This document shows positions 24,471 to 33,103 of a stretch of DNA of 64,000 bases, one piece after another. The notes below the pieces were generated by a model that saw only the letters and a program-made list of their open reading frames with translations, was not told the origin of the DNA and did not search any database. The number at the start of each line of letters is the position of its first letter. The stretch's first letter is position 1. Source of the DNA: Tenacibaculum sp. 190130A14a (lineage in GTDB: Bacteria; Bacteroidota; Bacteroidia; Flavobacteriales; Flavobacteriaceae); NCBI RefSeq assembly GCF_964048965.1, contig NZ_OZ040189.1, positions 3,760,501 to 3,824,500 on the forward strand. Direction: 5' to 3'. The position numbers were made by a program, and so were the translations under genes.

Positions 24471-25217
24471 ATGAAAGTGAAAACTATTTTAGTGTCTCAA
24501 CCTGCCCCAAAGTCAGAAACTTCTCCTTACTTTGATTTAGCTGATAAACACAAAGTAAAAGTTGATTTCCGTTCTTTTATTCATGTAGAAGGAATTCCTG
24601 TAAAAGAAGTTAGAGCTCAAAAAGTAGATTTAAACAACTACACAGCAATTATCTTAACTAGTAGAAATGCCGTAGATCATTTCTTTAGAATTGCTGAGGA
24701 AATGCGTTTTACAGTTCCAGATGACATGAAGTATTTTTGTCAATCGGAAGCTGTAGCATATTACCTACAGAAATATGTAGTGTATAGAAAACGTAAAATC
24801 TATGTTGGTAATAGAACATTTCCAGAGTTAACAAAGTTAATTAAGAAGCACAAAGATGAAAAATTCTTATTACCTTCTTCTGACAAGTTAAAATCATTAA
24901 TTCCTACTGAATTAGACAAATTAGGAGTTGATTGGAAACGTGCAGATTTATACAGAACAGTAGTAAGTGATTTATCTGATTTAGAAAATGTATTTTACGA
25001 CGTTTTAGTATTCTTTAGTCCTTCTGGAATTGATAGTTTATTTAAAAACTTCCCAGAATTCAAACAAAACAATACTAGAATTGCTGTTTTTGGTAATACA
25101 ACTATCAAAGCTGTTGAGGACAGAGGTTTACGAGTAGATATTGCTGCTCCAACCCCTGAAACACCTTCAATGACTATGGCTTTAGAAAAGTACATTAAAG
25201 AAGTAAATAAGAAGTAA
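24471..25217 (+). CDS. hemD: Uroporphyrinogen-III synthase
   Basis: A 248-residue cytosolic enzyme that cyclises hydroxymethylbilane to uroporphyrinogen III in heme/siroheme synthesis. HemD is poorly conserved; the supporting pieces are the two-lobe layout, the NYTAIILTSRNAVDHFF segment, the mid-protein KFLLPSSDKLKSLIP and the late VFFSPSGIDSLF plus TPETPSMTMALEKYI. The order DUF4271-HemD is conserved in flavobacteria. A strong terminator follows. Confidence 0.8.
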   Translation: MKVKTILVSQPAPKSETSPYFDLADKHKVKVDFRSFIHVEGIPVKEVRAQKVDLNNYTAIILTSRNAVDHFFRIAEEMRFTVPDDMKYFCQSEAVAYYLQKYVVYRKRKIYVGNRTFPELTKLIKKHKDEKFLLPSSDKLKSLIPTELDKLGVDWKRADLYRTVVSDLSDLENVFYDVLVFFSPSGIDSLFKNFPEFKQNNTRIAVFGNTTIKAVEDRGLRVDIAAPTPETPSMTMALEKYIKEVNKK

Positions 25218-25239
25218 ACACTTCTCAAATCATATTTTT

Positions 25240-25274
25240 TAAAAAACCATCAATTTTTATTGATGGTTTTTTTT
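25240..25274 (+). terminator. Terminator after hemD
   Basis: The stem aaaccatcaat / attgatggttt is followed by eight T, 23 bases beyond the hemD stop. Confidence 0.85.
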
Positions 25275-25343
25275 ATGATTCTATGTAAAGAACTTACCTT
25301 TTACTCGACTATTAACATCTTGAAAAAAATCGAGTTACTTTAA

Positions 25344-26024
25344 ATGGTTCATAATCAAAAACAAACTGCTATTATGTTATTTGCCTTCTCTTCAGAGAAA
25401 GAAGCAAATAGAAAAGTTTTTGAAGAAAGTGAACAGCTCTTTCAGCAATTAAATCGAAAAACACTTTTAAAAGCTCAAAAAACAAATGTTGATGTTGTGG
25501 TTATTACCGAAGAACATCAGATAGGTGCAACTTTTGGAGAACGTTTTGCAAATGCTATTCAATCGGTTTTTAATAAAGGATATGAACAGATTATTACTCT
25601 TGGAAATGACAGCCCTAATTTAAAAACCTCACATCTCTTAAAGGCTCTTCATAGTTTACAAAACGATGAAGCTGCTTTAGGCCCATCATTTGATGGAGGA
25701 ACCTACTTGATAGCTTTAAAAAGAACAGATTTTGTTTTTGATTCATTTAAAAATATTTCATGGAATACTTTCAAGGTTTTTTCTGAACTTAAAAGTTATT
25801 TCGCTACACAAAACACTCATGTTCGCGTTTTAAGTTATTTAGCCGATATTGATTCTAGAAAGGATGTTTTCTTTTATATACATCAGTTTAAAAAATCAAT
25901 TTCTTTCTTACAAGAACTTTTAAGAACGTCAGTTATAAAGATACCTTTGTATTCAAATAACTTTTACGTATCTAAAAAATACGCTTCACTTTTTTTTAAT
26001 AAAGGCTCCCCTAATACACTTTAA
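25344..26024 (+). CDS. DUF2064 / TIGR04282 glycosyltransferase-A-like protein
   Basis: A 226-residue cytosolic protein of the DUF2064 family, which has a nucleotide-sugar GT-A-like fold. The visible signature is IITLGNDSPNL near residues 88-98, QIGATFGERFANAI before it and LGPSFDGGTYLIAL after it. Members often sit with cofactor or glycolipid genes and their reaction is not well defined. Its end is 81 bases before the receptor gene, so it may be transcribed separately. Confidence 0.75.
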   Translation: MVHNQKQTAIMLFAFSSEKEANRKVFEESEQLFQQLNRKTLLKAQKTNVDVVVITEEHQIGATFGERFANAIQSVFNKGYEQIITLGNDSPNLKTSHLLKALHSLQNDEAALGPSFDGGTYLIALKRTDFVFDSFKNISWNTFKVFSELKSYFATQNTHVRVLSYLADIDSRKDVFFYIHQFKKSISFLQELLRTSVIKIPLYSNNFYVSKKYASLFFNKGSPNTL

Positions 26025-26105
26025 TTATTTCAACCATAGAAGACTCTTAGTGATTAAGAATTTTCTTCATTCCAATTCAATAATTAAAGTCAATACATAA
26101 TTCAC

Positions 26106-29100
26106 GTGAAAACTAAAATTAATGTAATAATACTGCTACTTTTAGCAGTAAGTGTTTATGCACAAGAAACTACAGGTAACTTGGAAGGTAAAATAGTTGA
26201 TGCTACAAATCAACCAATTCCTTTTGCTACCATCATTATTAAAGATACTGAAACAAATTTTACCTACGGAACTACTTCTCAAGAAACCGGACACTATGTT
26301 ATAGCTAACATCCCTCCAGGAAATACATATACTGTCGAAGTTAGTTTTGTTGGATTCCATACTTACAAAGCCAATAACACCACCATTAGCTTAGGAAAAA
26401 CAACCCTCTTAGACATTCTCTTAAAAGAAGAAAGTACTTCTTTGGAAGAGGTTGTTATTACCGGAGCTTCTTCTAGAAAAAATGGAACGGTAATTAGTGC
26501 TCAAAAACTATTAAAAACTCCCACAATTAGTAGAAGTGTACAAGACCTAACAAGAAATTTACCAGAAGCAAACTTAAACTCTTTTGGAGGTGCAAGTAAC
26601 CGTTTTAACAACTTTAATATTGATGGTATTGCAAGTAACGATGTTGTAGGGTTTCAAGAGCCCGCAAGTGGAGCTGCTGGATCTTCAGCTAACGGAACAC
26701 CAGGAAGTTTATCGCGTAGCCAGCCTATTAGTTTTGGAGCTATTAAAGAGCTTTCAGTAAAAACCTCTCCATTTGATGTAAGCGTAGGAAACTTTACAGG
26801 GGCTAATATTAATGTAGTGACGAAAAATGGAACCAACAATACCAAAACAGAAGTTTATGGATACGGTAACAATCAAGCCTTAGTAGGTTCTTATGCCGAT
26901 GGAATTAAACAAGATGTAAATAGTTTTTACGATGTACAAATCGGGGCAGGAATTGGTGGAGCTTTAAAAAAAGATAAATTATTTTACTATGTTAATATTG
27001 AACAAGCGCTGAGCAAAACACCTTTAATAGGCGCTCCAGGAACCAATGGATCTAACATTAGTAAGCAAACGGTAATTGACATTGCCAACAAACTTCAAAA
27101 CGACTATAATTACGACCCTGGATCTTTTGAAAATAGTAATATAAAAACAGCATCTACTAAAATATTTGCTCGTTTAGATTATAATATCTCTAACAAGCAT
27201 AAACTTACTTTCAGAAATAATTTTGTTAAAAGTTTTGCAGATAATTTAGAGTGGAATCAAGCTGTTTTTAACTTTGGAAATCAAGGTTACAGACATAATA
27301 GCATCTTAAATAGTACTACTTTTGAATTAAATTCAACACTTTCTGAAAACACCTCAAATATTTTAACCGTAGGATATAACAAGGTAAAAGAAGACAGAAG
27401 TTATGATGGTAGAGTATTTCCACATATAGAAATTACGGACACTTCTAATAGAATTTTTGCCGGAACTTATAGAGAGGCTTCTATTTACAATACCAACCTC
27501 AACACATTTCAATTAACCAATAAGTTTACTTACTATAAAAACAATCATACACTTACTGCCGGATTACTATTACAATACAACGACATTGATTATGGTTTTT
27601 TAACTGCATGGAACGGTCGTTGGGCATACAAATCAGTAGATGATTTTTTAAACGATCAACCTTCTAGAATTCGAGGAGTATATCATGTAACAAATAACTC
27701 GTTTGATTTTGTAAACAATCGACCATCTGCTACCATAGATGTACTTACTTCTGCTTTATATATCCAAGACAAAATTCGTGTAAATGATAAATTATCTGTA
27801 AACATAGGATTACGTTTAGATAATCAATTATTGTTAGATGAGTTACCATTAAGCCCTTTAGTCAAAAACACCCCTGAATTTAGCCAATTCACAAATAAAA
27901 TTAATGCAAAACCTCATGTAAACCCGAGAGTGAGTTTTAAATATGTTCTAGATGAAAACAAAAATTATACTTTAGAAGGTGGAAGTGGACTATTTACAGG
28001 GCGTATTCCTTATTTATGGTTTGCTTATGCAGAATATATTTCTGGTACTGATTATTTTAATGTAGATATAAGACCTGGTGGAAGCACAGTACGACTAGTG
28101 GAAAACCTAGGAACTTTAGCCGCACAACAACCAGGTTTAACGGAAATAAATTTAATTGACAATGATTTTGAACTACCAAGAGAATGGAAAACCCGATTAA
28201 GTTTTGAAGCAAAACTTCCTGAAAATTTCCGATTTACAACACAAGCTACCTATACTGAAGTTTTAAGGGGAATCTATTTTCAATCAATCAATCGTCGTTT
28301 AGAATTTAACAATTATTCTGGAGCAGATACTCGTCAATTTTACAATGGGACCAAAGTAAATGACAACTTCACCAATGTTTTCTTATTGCGAAACACTAAC
28401 AAAGGATATCGCTATAACCTAACTTTTGGTTTATATAAAGAAGATAAAAACTATAATGGTTTTATTGGATACACCTATGGAAAAAGCAAAGATATTTCGA
28501 GTACCGTAAGAAACTCTTCGGCGGCAAATTTTGAATGGAATCAAGCCATCAACTCTCATAATCCTGATCTTTCTTTTTCAAATTTTGACCTACGTCATAA
28601 GCTTGTGTCATCACATGGATACAATTTTAATTTCAACAACAAACACCAACTTCAGGCTTCTTTACTTTATACGGGAACTTCTGGAAGCCCTTACTCAATT
28701 GTTTATCAAGGAGACGTAAATCGAGATGGTTCTTCAAGAAATGATTTAGTATATATTCCTTCAAATCAAAATGAAATTCAATTACAAGATATTACAGATG
28801 GCACTGGAAATGTACTCGTATCTTCCCAAGAACAATGGAATCGACTAAATAATTTCATCGAAAAGAATGAGTATTTAAGAAAAAATCGCGGTTCCTATGC
28901 AGAACGAAATGGTGCAAGAACTCCATGGAACCATCAATTGGACGCTAAGCTTTTATACAATATCCCTTTTAAAAACAATCATAACCTACAAGTTAGCTTA
29001 GATGTTTTTAACGTTCTTAATTTGATAAATAATGACTGGGGGCGTTTGGTATATGTACCAAACGTGGTGAATTCTAGTTTCAATTTATTAGAATTTAGAG

Positions 29101-29219
29101 GTGTAGAAAATAATCAACCAGTATATCAATTTACTATAGATGAAAATGCACAACCTTGGGTTACGGATGCTATCAATTCTCGCTGGAAGGCGCAATTAGG
29201 ATTAAAATATCAGTTTTAA
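26106..29219 (+). CDS. Oar-like TonB-dependent outer-membrane receptor
   Basis: A 1037-residue outer-membrane protein with a GTG start. The signal peptide ends VYAQ (residue 20), a carboxypeptidase-regulatory-like domain spans about 23-108 (GNLEGKIVDATNQPIPFATIII), LEEVVITG at about 114-121 precedes a plug with FNNFNIDGIASNDVVGF, and a large barrel ends in KYQF. The size and the GGASNRFNNFNIDG region resemble the Oar/OmpA-like receptors of myxobacteria and flavobacteria, not SusC. No SusD partner follows. The ligand is unknown; Oar proteins have been implicated in export or adhesion as well as uptake. Confidence 0.82.
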   Translation: MKTKINVIILLLLAVSVYAQETTGNLEGKIVDATNQPIPFATIIIKDTETNFTYGTTSQETGHYVIANIPPGNTYTVEVSFVGFHTYKANNTTISLGKTTLLDILLKEESTSLEEVVITGASSRKNGTVISAQKLLKTPTISRSVQDLTRNLPEANLNSFGGASNRFNNFNIDGIASNDVVGFQEPASGAAGSSANGTPGSLSRSQPISFGAIKELSVKTSPFDVSVGNFTGANINVVTKNGTNNTKTEVYGYGNNQALVGSYADGIKQDVNSFYDVQIGAGIGGALKKDKLFYYVNIEQALSKTPLIGAPGTNGSNISKQTVIDIANKLQNDYNYDPGSFENSNIKTASTKIFARLDYNISNKHKLTFRNNFVKSFADNLEWNQAVFNFGNQGYRHNSILNSTTFELNSTLSENTSNILTVGYNKVKEDRSYDGRVFPHIEITDTSNRIFAGTYREASIYNTNLNTFQLTNKFTYYKNNHTLTAGLLLQYNDIDYGFLTAWNGRWAYKSVDDFLNDQPSRIRGVYHVTNNSFDFVNNRPSATIDVLTSALYIQDKIRVNDKLSVNIGLRLDNQLLLDELPLSPLVKNTPEFSQFTNKINAKPHVNPRVSFKYVLDENKNYTLEGGSGLFTGRIPYLWFAYAEYISGTDYFNVDIRPGGSTVRLVENLGTLAAQQPGLTEINLIDNDFELPREWKTRLSFEAKLPENFRFTTQATYTEVLRGIYFQSINRRLEFNNYSGADTRQFYNGTKVNDNFTNVFLLRNTNKGYRYNLTFGLYKEDKNYNGFIGYTYGKSKDISSTVRNSSAANFEWNQAINSHNPDLSFSNFDLRHKLVSSHGYNFNFNNKHQLQASLLYTGTSGSPYSIVYQGDVNRDGSSRNDLVYIPSNQNEIQLQDITDGTGNVLVSSQEQWNRLNNFIEKNEYLRKNRGSYAERNGARTPWNHQLDAKLLYNIPFKNNHNLQVSLDVFNVLNLINNDWGRLVYVPNVVNSSFNLLEFRGVENNQPVYQFTIDENAQPWVTDAINSRWKAQLGLKYQF

Positions 29220-29242
29220 GTTTTGTAACCTATGTAACAATA

Positions 29243-29281
29243 AAAAACGTTTATTTCAGTAACTTTGAAGTAAACGTTTTT
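29243..29281 (+). terminator. Terminator after the Oar-like gene
   Basis: The arms aaaaacgttta / taaacgttttt enclose a 17-base loop and end in T. The loop contains the TAACTTTG box of the next gene. Confidence 0.65.
29260..29267 (+). promoter_or_regulatory. -7 box of the sterol-desaturase-family gene, inside a terminator loop
   Basis: TAACTTTG is an exact TAnnTTTG match, 30 bases before the ATG at 29298, located in the loop of the preceding hairpin. Confidence 0.45.
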
Positions 29282-29297
29282 ACTACTCCAAGATAGA

Positions 29298-30182
29298 ATG
29301 AACAAATACCTTGATATCATAAAAAACTCCTATTCCGATTATTGGAATTATTTAAAACAATCGGTTTTATTAGAACTGAATTGGGAAAATTATTTTTATG
29401 GCTTAATTGTAATCTCACTAATTGTTTGGGGCTTAGAAGTTATATTTCCTTGGCGTAAAAATCAACCGTTATTTAGAAAAGATTTTTGGTTAGATACTTT
29501 CTATATGTTCTTCAATTTCTTTCTACTCAATTTGATTGTTTTTATTGCACTTTCAAATACAGCTGCTGAAGTTTTTAACGATATTCTGGAAGTTGTAGGT
29601 TTGTCGATTGCCAATTTTCAAGTATTCGACATCAATACTTTTCCCTATTGGGCTAGATTGCTTGTCTTTTTTATAATTATTGATTTTGTGCAATGGTTTA
29701 CCCATACGCTATTACACAAATACGAATTTTTATGGAATTTCCACAAAGTACATCATTCTGTAAAGCAAATGGGCTTTGCAGCACACCTACGTTACCATTG
29801 GATGGAACCTGTCGTGTACAATTCCATGAAGTACATTCCGCTTGCTATTATGGGAGGTTTTACTGCACAAGATGTAGCTATTGTTCACTTTTTTAATATT
29901 ACTATCGGACATCTAAATCATGCCAATATTAATTGGGATTATGGCTGGTTAAAGTATATTTTAAACAATCCAAGAATGCATATTTGGCACCATGCCAAAG
30001 AATTACCAGAAGAAAGACGCAAAGGGGTGAACTTCGGAATTACCTTAAGTATTTGGGATTATATATTTAAAACCAATTACATTCCTTACGACGGTAGAGA
30101 TATTGAAATTGGTTTTGAAGGAGATGAACACTTTCCTAAAGACTTTATTGGACAAGAAATGTACCCTCTTAACAAAAAATAA
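29298..30182 (+). CDS. Sterol desaturase / fatty acid hydroxylase family protein
   Basis: A 294-residue integral membrane di-iron oxygenase. The three His boxes are complete: HTLLH (136-140), HKVHH (149-153) and HIWHH (228-232), with extra His in HLRYHW and GHLNH. Hydrophobic segments lie around 32-48, 68-88, 120-135 and 180-200. The family hydroxylates or desaturates lipids (sterols, sphingolipids, carotenoids, fatty acids). In a flavobacterium a sphingolipid- or ornithine-lipid-type substrate is plausible but not shown. The next gene is 41 bases downstream. Confidence 0.88.
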   Translation: MNKYLDIIKNSYSDYWNYLKQSVLLELNWENYFYGLIVISLIVWGLEVIFPWRKNQPLFRKDFWLDTFYMFFNFFLLNLIVFIALSNTAAEVFNDILEVVGLSIANFQVFDINTFPYWARLLVFFIIIDFVQWFTHTLLHKYEFLWNFHKVHHSVKQMGFAAHLRYHWMEPVVYNSMKYIPLAIMGGFTAQDVAIVHFFNITIGHLNHANINWDYGWLKYILNNPRMHIWHHAKELPEERRKGVNFGITLSIWDYIFKTNYIPYDGRDIEIGFEGDEHFPKDFIGQEMYPLNKK

Positions 30183-30223
30183 TCTAGAGAATTGTACCTT
30201 TATCCGATAAATAACTAAATCAG

Positions 30224-32314
30224 ATGAAGTATATAAAAATTCTATTCTTATTTCTTTTTATTCAAGTTTCTGCGCAACAAGGTGGAATGTGGATTCCTTC
30301 TCTTTTAGAAGGAATGAATGAACAGGAAATGAAATCATTAGGTAGTAAACTTACTGCCAAAGATATCTATGATGTAAACAACTCTAGTTTAAAGGATGCT
30401 ATTGGTCATTTTAATGGTGGTTGTACTAGTGAAGTAATTTCTCCTAAAGGGTTAATTTTAACCAATCACCACTGTGGTTTTGGACAAATTCAGTCGCATT
30501 CTTCTTTAGAAAACGATTATTTGAAAAATGGTTTTTGGGCAATGAATTTAAAAGAAGAATTGCCAAATAAAGGATTGTATGTAGAGTTTATTGTTCGAAT
30601 TGATGATGTAACCAAACAAGCTTTAAATGGTATTACTGATACAATGACGGAACGCGAAAAGCAATCTGCTATAGATAAAAACATCAACCAACTTACCAAA
30701 ACGGTTCAAAAAGAAGATTGGCAATTGGTAAAAGTGCGTCCTTTTTATAAAGGAAATCAATATTTCTTGTTTGTAACCGAAAAGTTTGAAGACGTTCGTT
30801 TGGTTGGAGCTCCTCCAAGCAGTATTGGAAAGTTTGGTAGCGATACCGATAACTGGGTATTTCCACGTCATACAGGAGATTTCTCTTTATTCAGAATTTA
30901 CGCTGACAAAAATAATAGGCCTGCAAAGTATAGTAAAGATAATGTACCTTATACTCCAAAACACTTTTTACCAGTATCTTTAGATGGAGTAGAGGAAGGT
31001 GATTTTACTATGGTTTTTGGTTTTCCTGGTCGTACTAATGAATATTTACCTGCAACAGCAATTAAACATATAACTCAAGAGTTTAACCCGAGTAACATTG
31101 CTATTAGAGAAGCTGCATTAAAAGAGATTGATGCACAAATGAAAGCGAGTGACGCGGTAAGAATTAAATATGCTTCTAAACAAGCTCGTATTGCCAATGC
31201 ATGGAAAAAATGGATTGGTGAAAACTTAGGTATTCAAAAAAGTAATGCCATTGAAAAGCGTAAAGCTTTTGAAACAACTTTTAAAAAGGCCTTAAAAGAA
31301 AAAGGGTTAGAAAAACAATACGGTACTATTTTACCAGAGTTTGAAAAATTGTATAAAGACTTTGCTAATATTAATATTAAAAGAAGAAACTTTATCGAAG
31401 TATTCATTGTAACCAATGAATTAATGCAAATGGCGTTTAGAGCTTACCAATTAGAACAAACTGCTTTACAAAAACCAGCAAGTTTTGAAAAAGCCAAAGC
31501 TTCTTACATCAATCGTTTAAAAGGAATTCATAAGAACTACGATGTAAATGTAGACAAGGGTGTTTTTAATAATGTAATGCCATTATATACCAAGCAAGTA
31601 GACACTTCTATTTACGAAAAAACTAGTTTAACGGATTTAGATAAAGCGCTAAAGTTACTAGACGGCGATGCTAAGCAAGTTGTTGAAAACTTAAATAAAG
31701 ATGCTGCCTATCAATATGCTAAACCTATGGTAGCAGAATTTTACACGAAAATCAATCCAGAGTTTCAACAAAAAAATCAAGCAATTGCGGCTTTACAGAA
31801 AAAATACATGAAAGCTTTAATGGAAGCTTTACCAAATGCTCGTTATTTCCCAGATGCTAACAGTACTTTACGTGTTACCTACGGACAAGTAAGAGGATAT
31901 GCTCCGAGAGATGCAGTATACTACAATCCTGTAAGTTATTTAGACGGTGTTATTGAAAAGTATGTTCCGGGGGATTACGAATTTGATGTTCCTAAAAAAC
32001 TTCGTGATTTATACAACGCTAAAGACTATGGACAATACGCTGATAAAAACGGAAAAGTACCGGTATGTTTCTTAGGAACCAACCATACTACTGGAGGAAA
32101 CTCAGGAAGTCCAGCAATTGACGCCAATGGAAACCTAGTAGGGTTAAACTTTGATCGTGTTTGGGAAGGAACTATGAGTGATATTAACTACGACCCTGAG
32201 ATTTGTAGAAACATCATGGTAGACCTTCGATATGTATTATTTATTATTGATAAATATGCCGGAGCCAAACATTTAATTGATGAAATGAAATTGGTGCATC
32301 CAAAAAAGAAATAA
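30224..32314 (+). CDS. S46 family dipeptidyl-peptidase, DPP11-type (Asp/Glu-specific)
   Basis: A 696-residue periplasmic serine exopeptidase with a signal peptide ending VSAQ (residue 18). The catalytic triad of family S46 is visible: H83 in LTNHHCG, D219 in HTGDFSLFR and S627 in GGNSGSP. Eighteen residues after the Ser lies R645 (NFDRVWEG). This corresponds to Arg673 of Porphyromonas DPP11, which selects Asp/Glu at P1, while DPP7 has Gly there, so I call it DPP11-type. It releases dipeptides from oligopeptides for uptake as nutrients. A bidirectional terminator follows. Confidence 0.9.
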   Translation: MKYIKILFLFLFIQVSAQQGGMWIPSLLEGMNEQEMKSLGSKLTAKDIYDVNNSSLKDAIGHFNGGCTSEVISPKGLILTNHHCGFGQIQSHSSLENDYLKNGFWAMNLKEELPNKGLYVEFIVRIDDVTKQALNGITDTMTEREKQSAIDKNINQLTKTVQKEDWQLVKVRPFYKGNQYFLFVTEKFEDVRLVGAPPSSIGKFGSDTDNWVFPRHTGDFSLFRIYADKNNRPAKYSKDNVPYTPKHFLPVSLDGVEEGDFTMVFGFPGRTNEYLPATAIKHITQEFNPSNIAIREAALKEIDAQMKASDAVRIKYASKQARIANAWKKWIGENLGIQKSNAIEKRKAFETTFKKALKEKGLEKQYGTILPEFEKLYKDFANINIKRRNFIEVFIVTNELMQMAFRAYQLEQTALQKPASFEKAKASYINRLKGIHKNYDVNVDKGVFNNVMPLYTKQVDTSIYEKTSLTDLDKALKLLDGDAKQVVENLNKDAAYQYAKPMVAEFYTKINPEFQQKNQAIAALQKKYMKALMEALPNARYFPDANSTLRVTYGQVRGYAPRDAVYYNPVSYLDGVIEKYVPGDYEFDVPKKLRDLYNAKDYGQYADKNGKVPVCFLGTNHTTGGNSGSPAIDANGNLVGLNFDRVWEGTMSDINYDPEICRNIMVDLRYVLFIIDKYAGAKHLIDEMKLVHPKKK

Positions 32315-32334
32315 AAGACTGAAAAAGTAAATCA

Positions 32335-32369
32335 TAAAAAAAGAGATTCGAATGAATCTCTTTTTTTTA
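32335..32369. terminator. Bidirectional terminator between the DPP11 gene and the toxin cassette
   Basis: The stem aaagagattc / gaatctcttt has an A-run on the left and a T-run on the right and serves both converging transcripts. Confidence 0.85.
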
Positions 32370-32422
32370 CATTTTTATCTAGTTAATAAGATAGTCAAGA
32401 AGACTTCTTATTAAAATAATAT

Positions 32423-32791
32423 TTACTTTCTAGGTGTAAAATAATCTTCAACATCCATAAAACGAGTAACATCCGTTTGTACATAAAGCATCTCTAACGT
32501 TTCTAAGTCAGAAATAACAGTCTGTTTTTTACCAAATTTAGGTTTACTCATACTTGTAATTAAAACTGTTTTCTTTGTTACTCCATCTCTTAAAAGATGA
32601 TTTTCATAGAGATAAGAATATATACTTGTTATTCGGATATTATTTTCATCCAACCTCTCTTTTACTCTTTTGGTTATTTCTTGCTCTTTGGCTTCTATTT
32701 CTTCTTTCTTTTCAGGAGACCATTTTTTTCTGTTCTCCATCATTTGGAAAACTTCATTTTCTATCTCTTTTATTTTATTTTTATAATCCAT
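32423..32791 (-). CDS. Small protein downstream of putative toxin, immunity candidate 2
   Basis: Not recognised. The 122-residue product has a strongly charged, Lys/Glu-rich helical N-terminal half (about 1-50, coiled-coil-like, no signal peptide) and a more globular C-terminal half (ITSIYSYLYENHLL, then VLITSMSKPKF). It is the third gene of the run 35257-32423, 53 bases after the 79-residue gene. Its position after a polymorphic-toxin-like gene suggests an immunity or accessory role; this is inference. Confidence 0.5.
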   Translation of the reverse strand: MDYKNKIKEIENEVFQMMENRKKWSPEKKEEIEAKEQEITKRVKERLDENNIRITSIYSYLYENHLLRDGVTKKTVLITSMSKPKFGKKQTVISDLETLEMLYVQTDVTRFMDVEDYFTPRK

Positions 32792-32844
32792 TCTTCATTA
32801 TCATTTTATCTATAAAAGACTTTTATCCTTGATATTCTTGTTTA

Positions 32845-33084
32845 TCACAAATTGTTTTTAAGGTATTCAATCCCCTCATCAGTTATACTGTAAATCCATT
32901 CATTACTATCAGATTTAATTAGTTTTTCTAATTTCATTTCGTTTAGTAACTCCATCAAGTCACCTCCTAAAATAGTATCATTAATATTCCTATTTACAAT
33001 TACCTCCAAACTATTTAACGGAATCTTATTTGTACCGTCCTTAACTAAGTTTAAGGTTTTTAAAATTATAATTTTATATTTCAT
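32845..33084 (-). CDS. Small protein directly after putative toxin, immunity candidate 1
   Basis: Not recognised. The 79-residue cytosolic product has alternating helix and strand patterns and a C-terminus (WIYSITDEGIEYLKNNL) typical of a small winged-helix domain. It starts 19 bases after the stop of the 717-residue putative toxin, the usual place of a cognate immunity gene. A DNA-binding regulator is an alternative, given the winged-helix look. Confidence 0.5.
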   Translation of the reverse strand: MKYKIIILKTLNLVKDGTNKIPLNSLEVIVNRNINDTILGGDLMELLNEMKLEKLIKSDSNEWIYSITDEGIEYLKNNL

Positions 33085-33103
33085 TTTTATTTTATTTTTA
33101 AAT

